From NCBI GenBank assembly GCA_942490925.1, contig CALNYX010000017.1, positions 1,612,001-1,676,000 on the forward strand: DNA of 64,000 nucleotides, given 5' to 3'. This document shows, piece after piece, positions 14,629-23,505 of this stretch (position 1 is the first letter of the stretch; every line of letters begins with the position of its first letter). The position numbers were made by a program, and so were the translations under genes. The notes under the pieces were generated by a model, which saw only the letters and a program-made list of their open reading frames with translations, did not search any database and had not been told where the DNA came from. This DNA is from CALNYX01 sp942490925 (GTDB lineage Bacteria > Chlamydiota > Chlamydiia > Chlamydiales > JAAKFR01).

Positions 14629-15318
14629 GTGCGACATCTATTTTTTGCTCTACTGACATCGACAACTCTGTTGGCGCAACCCATCATGCTGAACTACCAC
14701 AACGGTGAGCAGTTCTTGTTTGATGTTGATCCTGAAACTTCTTTAGATGAGATCATGAATCAAGCTGCAGTTTTTCTGCCTGATCAAGATCATGTTGTCA
14801 TTGAGGTGTCTAAAAAATCGCCTTCCAAGGTTTGGAACCGGCAGATGGGTCATCAAGGACAACCCTTAAGTCATCCACGCGACTATTGCGCTGGGGTGAC
14901 CCCGCAAGAACAAGCTGACATTCAATTTATTGTCAGAACATTGGCAAATAAATCCCTGATTGCCATTGCAATGAGTAAAACAGAGCTTGAAGAGGCAGGT
15001 GATCGCATTGACCAGGTGCACCCCTTGCAATTTTTATATACCATCTTCGGTGATGAAGAACTTAAAGTCGGTATTCGCAATATTCGTGGTAAAGGATGGG
15101 TCTGGAACCAGTTTACCGCAGGTATCAAAGACTCACTTGAGACAGAATATTTAGCCTGCAACATGAAAGAAGAGTATATCTGTGACTTTTGCCAAAAGTT
15201 AGGCATCAAACCTTCATTGATTATGCCGGCAATTGAGGCACAAAACTGGGATGAATTGATCGATCTCTTGATTACAAATATCCCACGCAAAGGTGATCAC
15301 GACCGCTACGATTGCTAG
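14629..15318 (+). CDS. Secreted hypothetical protein
   Basis: The 229-residue protein starts with GTG, preceded by AAGGAG at a good distance. It begins with a short signal peptide (MRHLFFALLTSTTLLAQP). The mature part is acidic and has four cysteines in the C-terminal half, including 'CNMKEEYICDFCQKLG'. It also has 'LIAIAMSKTELEEAGDRID' near the middle. I do not recognise the family; paralogues probably exist in related chlamydiae. It is read divergently from the beta-barrel gene at 13777-14538, with a 90-bp shared control region. Confidence 0.6.
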   Translation: MRHLFFALLTSTTLLAQPIMLNYHNGEQFLFDVDPETSLDEIMNQAAVFLPDQDHVVIEVSKKSPSKVWNRQMGHQGQPLSHPRDYCAGVTPQEQADIQFIVRTLANKSLIAIAMSKTELEEAGDRIDQVHPLQFLYTIFGDEELKVGIRNIRGKGWVWNQFTAGIKDSLETEYLACNMKEEYICDFCQKLGIKPSLIMPAIEAQNWDELIDLLITNIPRKGDHDRYDC

Positions 15319-15399
15319 ATCTCACGATTTGCATTTCGAGCTGTATAGGAATGACATAATTGTAGAGGCAGTCGCGTTGAAAGACACTGAAACCCTTAA

Positions 15400-15560
15400 G
15401 GAACCTCTGAATAATGCCCACACCGGATCTAGCACCGATCTTTTTACCAGAACGTCATTCTCGCCTTCACTAACCCACAAGGGGTTAGCATCAGGCTCCG
15501 AATTTAGTTCTGACAAAAATCTAGGGGCTATCTCCCATATGGGCATTATTCAGAGGTTCC
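15400..15560. mobile_element. MITE-like element, copy 1 (161 bp, perfect 21-bp terminal inverted repeats)
   Basis: The left end (15400-15420) begins GGAACCTCTGAATAATG and is the exact reverse complement of the right end (15540-15560), which finishes CATTATTCAGAGGTTCC. The interior has no ORF but contains a smaller palindrome, TAACCCacaaGGGGTTA. A diverged copy lies at 34588-34743. Size, perfect ends and absence of coding capacity fit a non-autonomous transposable element. Its right end is 17 nt upstream of the Sel1 gene, so it forms part of that gene's leader. No target duplication is obvious. Confidence 0.8.
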
Positions 15561-15577
15561 CAAACAAAGGATAAGAT

Positions 15578-16885
15578 ATGTGTGTACCTACCGATCGATT
15601 GAGCCAACTTCTCCTACAGCCTCAACCTACAACGCCTGATTCGGATGACAAGATTCAAGACATAGTCATAGCGCTGTTAGAAGCATACAGAGCTGCTCCC
15701 ACCAGTAGAAAAGTGACTGCTGAAGAAAAGGTGGCATTGCAGAGATACAAGAGTATCGCTGATAAAGGAGATCCTGATGCTCTACACAGAATCGGCTACT
15801 GTTATGCGAAGGGGATAGGACTGGACAAATCTCCTAATACAGCTGTGATCTATTACCAACGTGCTGCGGCTGCAGGGAGTGTTAGATCGCTTTTTAAACT
15901 TGGCACTTGCTATGAGATGGGCGAGGAGGTGGAACAATCTTTCAAGAAGGCGGCAGGCTATTATAAGAGGGCTGCAGACTTAGGAGATACTGATGCGCAG
16001 TTCAACTTTGGCGTCTGTTGTAAGCTAGGGCGTGGAGTGAGAAAATCTCTTGAGACTGCGGTGGAGTATTACAAGAAGGCGGCAGCTAAAAACCACTGTC
16101 CCGCGCTCTTTAACCTTGGAAAGTGTTATAAGAAAGGACATGGAGTAGAAAAATCTGATAAAGAGGCATTGAAATGTTTCCAACGTGCTGCTGCTCAGAA
16201 CTATGCTTCGGCAGAGTTCATGGTCGGCGTCTTCTATAAAAATGGAATAGTCGTAGAGAAATCAATGAAAGAGGCTGTAGGCTGTTTCGCTCGCGCGGCA
16301 GAAGGAGGATGTGCTGATGCACAATTCAATCTTGCAGTCTGTTATGAGCAGGGGTTTGAAGTGGAAAAATCTCTTCAGACGGCACTTGAGTATTACAAGA
16401 AGGCTGCTGCTCAAGATTATATTCCAGCTCTCATCCACCTTGGAAAGCATTGTGAGAAAGAATCAGGAACGATCGATGAGGCTGCATTTGGGTATTACAA
16501 GAGGGCTGCTGATCTTAAAGATGCCCATGCTCAGTGTAAGGTTGGTTTATATTATTTAGAAAATAACCCTGTAGATGAACGGAAGGCTGTGGAGTACTTT
16601 ACAGCTTCTGCAAAGCAAGGAGATCCTGTGGCTCAGTGCAATCTTGCTCACTGTTACCTAAAAGGAATTGGAGTGGCAAAAGATACAAACAAGGTTCTGT
16701 GTTACCTATGGGCTTCTGCCGATCAAAACCTTGCTGAGGCGCAGTACAGGCTTGGTTTATGTTATGAGCAAGGGCTTGGAGTACAAAAAAATAATACTAT
16801 TGCATCAGTGTATTTTGAGGCAGCTGCTACTCAAGGGCACTCTTTAGCTCAAGAGTATTATAATAAACTGAGTAGCAAGGCATGA
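15578..16885 (+). CDS. Sel1-like repeat protein
   Basis: The 435-residue protein is an array of about ten Sel1-type (TPR-like) repeats of some 36 residues. A typical unit reads 'A..LGYCYxxGxGVxKSxxxAxxYYxRAAxxGDxxA'; examples are 'LFNLGKCYKKGHGVEKS' and 'AQYRLGLCYEQGLGVQKN'. There is no signal peptide. Sel1 proteins scaffold protein interactions and are common effectors or regulators in Legionella and Chlamydia-related bacteria. The repeats begin after a 60-residue non-repetitive N-terminus. The gene starts 17 nt after a MITE-like element, whose hairpin lies in the leader. It may be transcribed from within or beyond that element. Partner unknown. Confidence 0.88.
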   Translation: MCVPTDRLSQLLLQPQPTTPDSDDKIQDIVIALLEAYRAAPTSRKVTAEEKVALQRYKSIADKGDPDALHRIGYCYAKGIGLDKSPNTAVIYYQRAAAAGSVRSLFKLGTCYEMGEEVEQSFKKAAGYYKRAADLGDTDAQFNFGVCCKLGRGVRKSLETAVEYYKKAAAKNHCPALFNLGKCYKKGHGVEKSDKEALKCFQRAAAQNYASAEFMVGVFYKNGIVVEKSMKEAVGCFARAAEGGCADAQFNLAVCYEQGFEVEKSLQTALEYYKKAAAQDYIPALIHLGKHCEKESGTIDEAAFGYYKRAADLKDAHAQCKVGLYYLENNPVDERKAVEYFTASAKQGDPVAQCNLAHCYLKGIGVAKDTNKVLCYLWASADQNLAEAQYRLGLCYEQGLGVQKNNTIASVYFEAAATQGHSLAQEYYNKLSSKA

Positions 16886-16889
16886 TAGA

Positions 16890-17629
16890 ATCAGCAAGCT
16901 GAGGCTGTGCCTCAGCTTCTGAAGAGAAATGTCATGCTTTTGCATCTCAGCTGTATTTGAAAAAACAAAATCCATTTTTTGCAAAACTAGTAATGCCTCA
17001 TCATTTCGAAAGATTGTTTCAGGGGAAGCAAGCACTAGACGTATCTGATCCCGGAAGGTCACAACCTCTAACCCAGCGTTGTTGGGATGTTGGGAAAAAG
17101 GATCACCGTTAACTGCAAAAGAAAGATCTGTCATCTTAAAATCTTAATAGCCACCACTAAACTGCACTTTTCCGATATTAGTGATACAGAGTAGGTTAGG
17201 GGGCACATCGAAAGAATTGGAGATCGTAAGTTTGCTATTAGGATCAGCCATGACTTGAAACAGGTGATGCATCACCTCAACAGCGCAAACACCATCTGCA
17301 ATGATATGGCTGAAAAATACCATGATTTGGTTTTCTGATGGAAGCCAAACCTCCCGCCATAAAAGCGTAATGACATTAGGGTTAAAGTGTTGCTTACTCT
17401 TCTGTTCCATCACCGCTTTCCATGGCTCTGTGCTTGTCGAGATGTTAGGATGTATCTCGTCTTGTTCTACGAAGTGCGGAGTCTCCTCCACTAGTTGAAT
17501 CGCGTAGCGAAGATGCGTATGAAATCGTGCAAGAGCTTCGAAGCTTTTGAAGAACAGTTCGCGTGTGACAGATCCTTCATAGCTCGCTGTTAGGACAAAG
17601 TTTGTACTCCCAGTAGTTTGTTGAATAAC
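16890..17629 (-). pseudogene. Decayed condensation-domain-type acyltransferase
   Basis: Reading the minus strand from 17629, a continuous protein-like frame contains 'SVTRELFFKSFEALARFH' and 'VFFSHIIADGVCAVEVMHH'. The latter is the HHxxxDG catalytic motif of condensation, PapA5 and wax-ester-type acyltransferases, with the first His replaced by Ser. It continues with 'LLCITNIGKVQFSGGY', then an in-frame TAA at 17146-17144, and resumes in the same frame with 'DFKMTDLSFAVNGDPF' up to 'KMDFVFSN'. There is no start codon: a TGA at 17632-17630 closes the frame upstream. The tail runs out of homology-like sequence near the Sel1 terminator. Missing start, internal stop and altered catalytic His together mark it as inactive. 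Confidence 0.7.
16896..16918. terminator. Hairpin behind the Sel1 gene
   Basis: AAGCTGAGGC at 16896-16905, a 3-nt loop and GCCTCAGCTT at 16909-16918 form a perfect 10-bp stem 11 nt after the Sel1 stop codon. A T-run is lacking on the plus strand, so termination may be inefficient. It also covers the 3' end of the converging acyltransferase pseudogene. Confidence 0.5.
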
Positions 17630-17644
17630 TCAAGTTTCTGACTG

Positions 17645-17691
17645 TTTTGTCTGACTTGCACGCTCGCTCGTTTGCCCTATCGCTTATAGTA
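17645..17691. repeat. Short dispersed repeat, copy A
   Basis: The stretch contains TTTTGTCTGACTTGCACGCT and, after an 8-nt insertion, CCTATCGCTTATA. The same two blocks occur adjacent to each other at 56951-56986 behind the yajC terminator. Both copies lie in non-coding DNA. Function is unknown; it may be part of a larger decayed genomic repeat. Confidence 0.45.
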
Positions 17692-17888
17692 GCTGTACTC
17701 GCAAGCGTCCAATTGAGAGCAAAAATCCCCAAAACGCCTCGACTTCATTTTTGCAGTGCCACACACTTGACTTTTTCAACACACCCTACTCCCAGTGCCA
17801 AGGACCCAATCAATTCTTTGTAAATGGGTTAATGGAATCACGGAAAAAAACTAACACGGCTTCACGTTTTTTTGCTAGGTTAGGCTTT

Positions 17889-19937
17889 ATGGAGTATCAA
17901 GTGATTGTCATTGGAGCTGGAGCGGGCGGACTAGTCGTTGCGATTGGCGCTGCGAGGGCAGGGAAGAAGGTTCTGCTCATTGAACGGGAGAACTGGGGAG
18001 GGGATTGCACCAACTTTGGCTGCATTCCTAGCAAAACCCTCATTGCCGAAGCTGAACATCGCAAGCAACCTGCTTCCAAGATTTTTGAGCATGTCAAAGC
18101 AACAGTTGCCCAGGTTCGCTCTCATGAAGATGCAGCTGCCCTGAAAGACAAAGGCGTTGAAACACGTCAAGGCGTCGCGCACTTTGTCGATCCACACACG
18201 TTGCAAGTAGGGGATGAAACAATCAGTGGTGAGCAGATTGTGATTGCGACAGGCTCTTCTCCACACATTCCAGAGATCAGGGGACTCAAAGAAACGCCTT
18301 TTCTCACCAATGAAACCGTCTTCGACTTGAAAGATGCTCCAAAAACCCTTGCTGTACTAGGTGGTGGCGCGATTGGTTGTGAGCTGGCGCAAGCGTTTCA
18401 ACGCCTCGGTTCACAAGTGACGTTGATTCATCGTGGCGCCAACCTACTCAAAAAAGAAGAGCCCGATGCACAACAAGTCATCGCTCAGCAGTTTGAAAAA
18501 GAAGGGATCATACTCAAACTCAATACAGAGCCAGAAACGGTCTCCTTCGAAAATGGACTTTTCCACCTCATCGATCAAACCTTCGATGCTCTACTTGTAT
18601 CTGTTGGGCGTCAACCCAATGTCGCAGCTCTAGAGCTCGATAAAGCTGGTGTCGCCTTTTCTGCAAAAGGGATCCCCGTCGATGGTTATGGGCGGACAAA
18701 TCAGAGACATATCTGGGCCGTTGGGGACGTCACAGGAGGTCCCATCTTCACACATGCTGCGGAAAATCAAGGGCGCACAGTGCTCACTTCACTGCTTCTG
18801 CCCATCAAAAAGCGTTTGGATGAAAAACAACCTGTGCCACGCGTCACCTTTACCGATCCAGAAGTTGCGAGCTTTGGACCCCTTGAACATGAAGTTATTG
18901 AAGAGCATGGCGAGAAAAACATCAAAACCTATCACGTGCCTCTAAGCGAAAATGATCGCGCGATCACAGCAGGACGGACAGAAGGGTTTGTGAAAGTGAT
19001 CACACATCGCGAGTCGAGCGCTATCATTGGCGCCACCATCGTTGCTCCGCGCGCTGGTGAGATGTTACCTGAGCTTTCCCTTGCCAAGATGGGAAAAATC
19101 CCCCTCAAAAAACTTGCCAACCTTATCCATCCCTATCCCACCTATAATTTGGCTATTCGAAAAGCTGCTGACATGTGGCTCACAGAGATTTTAGTGCCCA
19201 AACTCAAACATCCTCTCAAGCTCATTCCTTGGAAGCGCTATCTACCTGTTTTCATTATCGTCACTCTCATGCTCGTTGGCTATTTCTCAGGCGTCTATGA
19301 ATACTTCTCCTTTGAAACCCTGCAATCCAAACACCAAGAGCTCAAAACATTTGTCGCTGAGCATCCACTGCTCACTCCGATTATTTTCATGGCCATTTAC
19401 GCCGTTTCCACGTCTCTCTCTTTCCCAGGAGGAGCTGTACTTAGCCTTGTTGGAGGCTTCCTTTTTGATGTCCCCTTAAGCACCATCTACGTGCTTGTTG
19501 GAGCGACAATTGGCGCCTGCGTGATCTTTCTTGCTGCCAGATCAGCTCTTGTCGACATGCTCAGACGTAAAGCAGGCCCCTTTCTCAAGAAGATGGAGAG
19601 CGGTTTTAAAAAAAATGCGTGGAGCTATCTTCTCTTTCTTCGTTTTGTCCCCCTTTTTCCTTTTTGGCTCGTGAATATAGCCCCCGCTTTTTTCAATGTT
19701 TCTCTCATTACTTTTGCTTGGACAACCTTTGTTGGGATCATTCCAGGCTCCTACGTCTATACCCAGACCGGAGCTGGACTCAGTGCAATTTTCGACTCAG
19801 GACAAGAATTTTCTTTAGAAACCATTTTCAATGTTAAATTGCGCATTGCCCTTGTTGCTTTAGGTGTTTTTTCACTCCTTCCAATTGTTATTAAAAAAAT
19901 TGTTAACAAGCGACGGAAAAGAAACAAAATGCTATAA
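17889..19937 (+). CDS. Mercuric-reductase-like FAD/NAD disulfide oxidoreductase fused to a TVP38/TMEM64 membrane domain
   Basis: I start this 682-residue protein at ATG 17889 because the FAD-binding motif 'VIVIGAGAGGLVVAIGAARA' follows at once; 46 further codons are open upstream but look non-coding. The redox-active disulfide is in 'GGDCTNFGCIPSKT' and the NAD site in 'LAVLGGGAIGCELAQAF'. The dimer-interface 'HPYPTYNLAIRK' ends the enzyme near residue 435. The last 220 residues are a TVP38/TMEM64 (DedA-like) domain with about five hydrophobic helices and 'FPGGAVLSLVGGFLFD' and 'FLRFVPLFPFWLVNI' motifs. No N-terminal metal-binding domain or C-terminal vicinal Cys pair of true MerA is present. 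A membrane-tethered electron-transfer or lipid-linked role is likely. Substrate is unknown. Confidence 0.85.
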   Translation: MEYQVIVIGAGAGGLVVAIGAARAGKKVLLIERENWGGDCTNFGCIPSKTLIAEAEHRKQPASKIFEHVKATVAQVRSHEDAAALKDKGVETRQGVAHFVDPHTLQVGDETISGEQIVIATGSSPHIPEIRGLKETPFLTNETVFDLKDAPKTLAVLGGGAIGCELAQAFQRLGSQVTLIHRGANLLKKEEPDAQQVIAQQFEKEGIILKLNTEPETVSFENGLFHLIDQTFDALLVSVGRQPNVAALELDKAGVAFSAKGIPVDGYGRTNQRHIWAVGDVTGGPIFTHAAENQGRTVLTSLLLPIKKRLDEKQPVPRVTFTDPEVASFGPLEHEVIEEHGEKNIKTYHVPLSENDRAITAGRTEGFVKVITHRESSAIIGATIVAPRAGEMLPELSLAKMGKIPLKKLANLIHPYPTYNLAIRKAADMWLTEILVPKLKHPLKLIPWKRYLPVFIIVTLMLVGYFSGVYEYFSFETLQSKHQELKTFVAEHPLLTPIIFMAIYAVSTSLSFPGGAVLSLVGGFLFDVPLSTIYVLVGATIGACVIFLAARSALVDMLRRKAGPFLKKMESGFKKNAWSYLLFLRFVPLFPFWLVNIAPAFFNVSLITFAWTTFVGIIPGSYVYTQTGAGLSAIFDSGQEFSLETIFNVKLRIALVALGVFSLLPIVIKKIVNKRRKRNKML

Positions 19938-19948
19938 TATATGGCATT

Positions 19949-21190
19949 ATGAGTTGTTCTTCTATCACAAGCACTGTTTCAAATTCGTCTCTCTGTGAGA
20001 AAGTGGTTGCAGTTGCAGCTATTACTCTCCTTGTCGGCGGAATTATTGCTGCGACGCAGTTCCCTGTTGGCACAGGGCAGTTTTATGCGGGTGTTGGTGT
20101 CGCTGTTGTGAGTCCACTTTTCCTCGTTGGTCTAGTGGTGAATCACAAGCGATCTAGCAAAGTGAGTGAGAGAGAGGCTCTCAGAGAGGAAGTAGCGCCA
20201 TCTCTCCGAACAGTTGATGAGAGAAGAGAGGCCTATCAGGCAGGTCAGCTTGCCCGGGTAGGTTATCTTAGTTTTAGAAGAGACAGATGTGACTTATTCG
20301 CTGGTAGGATGATCAGCTCCTTATTCAATGAAGTCACCATCAGAAATTCTCAAACGGGTGAGGTAGAATCAACGTTAAGCGTAGGTGGTAATTACGATTC
20401 CAGTCCTTGTTCAGCTTGTTCGCCAGATGGGCGATTCTTTGTGTTAGGGCTTCCTGATCGACAATTCAATCTCTATGACCCCTCAATGAATCATTTAGGA
20501 TCATACGTGGCTGCTGGAGAGGATTGCAACTTAGCAGATATGAAATTCTCTCAAGATGGAAACTCCTTGATGGTAGCAGTGACGAGGGGAAACAGTTATT
20601 TTTCAAACAGCTTAATAGTTGATATGTTGGACACTACAACATGGACAAGTCGAGGCTCAACTTCAATTGAGAAGCCAGATGGAAGCATTCAAGACATCCA
20701 CCCTGAGACTCAAAATGTGTTAATCATGGAACGTCAAAAGCTTACAGTTTACAAAATGGATAGTAGTCGTGTGGCCATTCCAATTGAGCATAACCATAGC
20801 CTTGAAAAGGCGCTATTCTCTCCTGATGGACAATCAGTGCTCACCTTTGAGAGCTCTGCAACCGATTGCACGATCTCTGTCTGGAATTTAGAGACAATGG
20901 AAAAAATAACTTTTAGAACACAAGAGAACGTTTGGAATAGGGGTGTATTGAAAGATATGCAATTTTCTCCAGATGGCGCATTTTTCGTGACGCTTGGCCT
21001 AGAAAAAGTTGATAGCAATGATCACCTTGCCTTGACAGTTTTTGATTCGCAAGGCTGGCTGCAGTTGCAGAAAGTGACATGGTGCTGTTCTGAAGATGAA
21101 GCTTGTGAGGCAACCCTCACGGTAGGACTTAATGGCGATTGCTTTGTTCAACACGGTTCTCAGTCATCTTCGTATTGTGCCATACCTTGA
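19949..21190 (+). CDS. Inc-like membrane protein with C-terminal beta-propeller-like domain (copy 1)
   Basis: The 413-residue protein begins MSCSSITSTVSNSSLCEKV. It then has two hydrophobic segments (about residues 20-37 and 45-64) separated by the turn 'FPVGTGQFYAG', which is conserved in the next gene. A short Arg/Glu-rich linker leads to about 300 residues of WD40/quinoprotein-like blades, recognisable by repeats such as 'CSPDGRFFVLG', 'FSQDGNSLMVA', 'FSPDGQSVLTF' and 'FSPDGAFFVTLG'. The layout of a paired hairpin membrane anchor plus a soluble propeller suggests an inclusion-membrane protein displaying an interaction domain. That is inference. A TATAAT at 19933-19938 is 10 nt before the start. 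Confidence 0.68.
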   Translation: MSCSSITSTVSNSSLCEKVVAVAAITLLVGGIIAATQFPVGTGQFYAGVGVAVVSPLFLVGLVVNHKRSSKVSEREALREEVAPSLRTVDERREAYQAGQLARVGYLSFRRDRCDLFAGRMISSLFNEVTIRNSQTGEVESTLSVGGNYDSSPCSACSPDGRFFVLGLPDRQFNLYDPSMNHLGSYVAAGEDCNLADMKFSQDGNSLMVAVTRGNSYFSNSLIVDMLDTTTWTSRGSTSIEKPDGSIQDIHPETQNVLIMERQKLTVYKMDSSRVAIPIEHNHSLEKALFSPDGQSVLTFESSATDCTISVWNLETMEKITFRTQENVWNRGVLKDMQFSPDGAFFVTLGLEKVDSNDHLALTVFDSQGWLQLQKVTWCCSEDEACEATLTVGLNGDCFVQHGSQSSSYCAIP

Positions 21191-21197
21191 GGGGATT

Positions 21198-22442
21198 ATG
21201 AGTTGTTCATCTATTTCAAATACGATTTCAAATGCCTCTCTCTGTGAGAAAATCACAGCTCTGGTAACCATTACCCTGTTTGTCGGTGGAATCATCACAG
21301 CAACGCAGTTTCCTGTTGGCACAGGGCAGTTTTATGCTGGCTTTACCCTGGCAGCTGTCAGCCCGCTTTTCCTTATTGGTCTTGTTATTAGCTATAACAG
21401 TAGGGAAATGCCAATAGATGCCTCTTTTCGTAGACCAGATCGACTCACAGGTTCCCAAAGTAGGGCAGGACTTTCCGGAGCAAGTTCATCTAGCGCTTCA
21501 CGCCCTACTCCAACAGCGACGATGAGCTCTGTGCAAGTAAGTGCAAGAAAAACAGCCTTCGAGGCAAATAAGTGTCAACATAGCGCTTCTTTCGAAGAGG
21601 CTAGTGGGCACGTCGATCTATTTCAGAATAGGGTACTTGTTGTTCGAGATGATCAACTGATCGTTAGACATCCAAATGAAAAGGTTATCGCAGAGGATGT
21701 AGAGCCTTTATGTTCAGTCAGCTCTCCAAATGGTAAGCTGTATGTTTTAGGGTGTTCTCAAAGAAAATTTACCCTCTTCAGTCACGACCTCACCAGTTTA
21801 GAGGAATATCAAGCAGCAGGGGAAAAGCGCAGGTCATTACTCCAGATCAAATTTACAAACAATGGAACTGAATTTGTTACGGTCACTGGAAATATCGAGG
21901 ATGAAGAGCGCGTTGTTCAGGTTTGGGATACTCAGCCATTAACAGCTCGAAGTAGGTTTCAAGTTACTGGTTGCGCCGATAGAGTTGTTCAGGATATCGA
22001 TCCAGAAACAGGAAGACTTTTAATGTCCCAAGATAATCAGTTAACGCTCTCTACAGGGCAGCTATTAGCTGAGCAGGCTATTACCAAGGCATTGTTCTTA
22101 CCAAATGGGCGCTCTGTCCTCTATTACGGAGAGGGAGAGAGCCAACTTCATGTTGTAGACTTGAAAGATAGGCTAAGAAACACAATCGCAGAAGATGGCG
22201 TGATTAAAGATATGGCTTTTTCTCCTGATGGAAATCTGTTGGTGGTACTGCGAGCAGCAGCCCAGGATTACCGCATAAGCGTGATCAATGTGGCAGATTG
22301 GCAAGTGTTGCAAGTACTCACACATCCCTGCCAAGATCGAGAGTCGGCAGCAAGCATCAAGATGGGCTGTCAGGGAGATATTATTCTAAAACAGGGCGAG
22401 CACTCCTTTAGCTATTTTTCTTTTCCGCCTGCAAATCAATAG
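21198..22442 (+). CDS. Inc-like membrane protein with C-terminal beta-propeller-like domain (copy 2)
   Basis: This 414-residue tandem paralogue of the preceding gene starts at ATG 21198, where GAGGGG provides a ribosome binding site and the sequence aligns with copy 1 (MSCSSISNTISNASLCEK). A longer open frame from 21132 overlaps copy 1 and is rejected. The two membrane segments and 'FPVGTGQFYAG' are almost identical to copy 1. The linker is longer and Ser/Thr/Pro-rich ('SRAGLSGASSSSASRPTPT'). The propeller half is more diverged, for example 'FSPDGNLLVVL' near the end. Strong conservation of the anchor and divergence of the propeller suggest a duplicated display module. Confidence 0.68.
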   Translation: MSCSSISNTISNASLCEKITALVTITLFVGGIITATQFPVGTGQFYAGFTLAAVSPLFLIGLVISYNSREMPIDASFRRPDRLTGSQSRAGLSGASSSSASRPTPTATMSSVQVSARKTAFEANKCQHSASFEEASGHVDLFQNRVLVVRDDQLIVRHPNEKVIAEDVEPLCSVSSPNGKLYVLGCSQRKFTLFSHDLTSLEEYQAAGEKRRSLLQIKFTNNGTEFVTVTGNIEDEERVVQVWDTQPLTARSRFQVTGCADRVVQDIDPETGRLLMSQDNQLTLSTGQLLAEQAITKALFLPNGRSVLYYGEGESQLHVVDLKDRLRNTIAEDGVIKDMAFSPDGNLLVVLRAAAQDYRISVINVADWQVLQVLTHPCQDRESAASIKMGCQGDIILKQGEHSFSYFSFPPANQ

Positions 22443-22501
22443 CATGACAAAAAAACAAGCGTAGCATACATTTATGTTTTCTTCATAAAACGGAGAGCAA
22501 C

Positions 22502-23497
22502 ATGGCTATATCTGTTTCTCACCTACCACCTCTTGCAACACTCTCTCGAGAAAATGAAATAACAGTAGTTTGTCATTTGAACTTGCAGCGCTTTTTTGTT
22601 TCAGATATGAGCGGCTGGCGTGTGATCTATAACTTAGAAACGTGCAAAATTGTAGTAGAAACGAAGAGTCAATTAGTTTTTTCTCGAGCCGTTTTTTCTG
22701 AAAAAGTTGGAATTGTAGCGAAGCATCAACGTGTCGGTTTTTACCTTCTTGATCCCAATACTTTAGTGAGAAAACAAAGAATAGAATCTGGAGGGTTTTT
22801 TCCTTTGAAGTTCTCTTTAGATGGAGCGACGCTATTTGGTCGAGGAATTTTGGATCAAGATAAGGATTGTGCATGCGTTTGGCAAACGGGTGATTGGAGT
22901 CGAGCGGATCATGCTTTCCCGTCATTTGCTTTAGAAGTTGCTATCGATGCTCAGACGCGCCGCATAGCGCGCAATACAGCTGATACAATTGAAGGGTGGC
23001 AGTTGCATGGTGACAATAAGCCCAAGCAGCTTTGGAGTATCTCAAAAAAGTACGAGGATTATGGTTTGACCCTCTCTGCTGATGGACAATCCTTCTTTAT
23101 TCTTGTCTCGACAACTCATCAGTTTGTCCCAAGCAAGACTGAGCGTATTATGGGATTGGCAATGGCAACGGGTCAATGGCTCTGGTCGGTTTCCATGCCT
23201 GAGCAGTGTTCGGGGTTATCCGCTTCGTTAGATGGCAGTAAGCTTTTCTTCAGCTGCTTGGACCTTGGAGTCAATGGTGAGCAACTGACTGCCAAGGGCT
23301 CTGTAGGGGCAATTCTGCTTGATGATAAGTGTATTGTTGACACTGGAGTTACAAAGACAGTCGCACGCAAGGAATCTTCTGGCTCTTTCCCACGCCTCAT
23401 CTGCACCTCGGGCATTCTTGTAATGGACATGCAGGGTTTTAACAAGCTCTTTTTTTATGACTTAAGTGCCAGCGCGCGCAAAAAACGCAAAGTATAG
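22502..23497 (+). CDS. Soluble propeller-like protein ending in an SV40-NLS-like basic tail (copy 1)
   Basis: The 331-residue protein has no signal peptide or membrane segment. Blade-like repeats include 'FSLDGATLFG', 'LSADGQSFFIL' and 'SASLDGSKLFFS', and 'VVCHLNLQRFFVSD' near the N-terminus. It is a clear paralogue of the next gene over its whole length. It ends 'SASARKKRKV', which differs from the SV40 large-T nuclear localisation signal PKKKRKV mainly at one lysine. The paralogue ends with the equivalent 'EPRKRRKL'. A soluble, bacterial-secreted nuclear effector is possible, but secretion is not shown by sequence. It is the third of five tandem propeller-like genes. Confidence 0.65.
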   Translation: MAISVSHLPPLATLSRENEITVVCHLNLQRFFVSDMSGWRVIYNLETCKIVVETKSQLVFSRAVFSEKVGIVAKHQRVGFYLLDPNTLVRKQRIESGGFFPLKFSLDGATLFGRGILDQDKDCACVWQTGDWSRADHAFPSFALEVAIDAQTRRIARNTADTIEGWQLHGDNKPKQLWSISKKYEDYGLTLSADGQSFFILVSTTHQFVPSKTERIMGLAMATGQWLWSVSMPEQCSGLSASLDGSKLFFSCLDLGVNGEQLTAKGSVGAILLDDKCIVDTGVTKTVARKESSGSFPRLICTSGILVMDMQGFNKLFFYDLSASARKKRKV

Positions 23498-23505
23498 GAG
23501 GCAGT

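Noticed and set aside
15293..15574. A 93-codon frame across the MITE-like element
   Set aside because: It spans the terminal inverted repeats, overlaps the preceding gene and has no ribosome binding site.
17751..17888. N-terminal extension of the disulfide oxidoreductase
   Set aside because: The FAD motif starts directly after ATG 17889 and the upstream codons have no protein-like pattern.
21132..21197. Extended start of the second anchored propeller gene
   Set aside because: It overlaps the previous gene; the paralogue alignment and ribosome binding site place the start at 21198.
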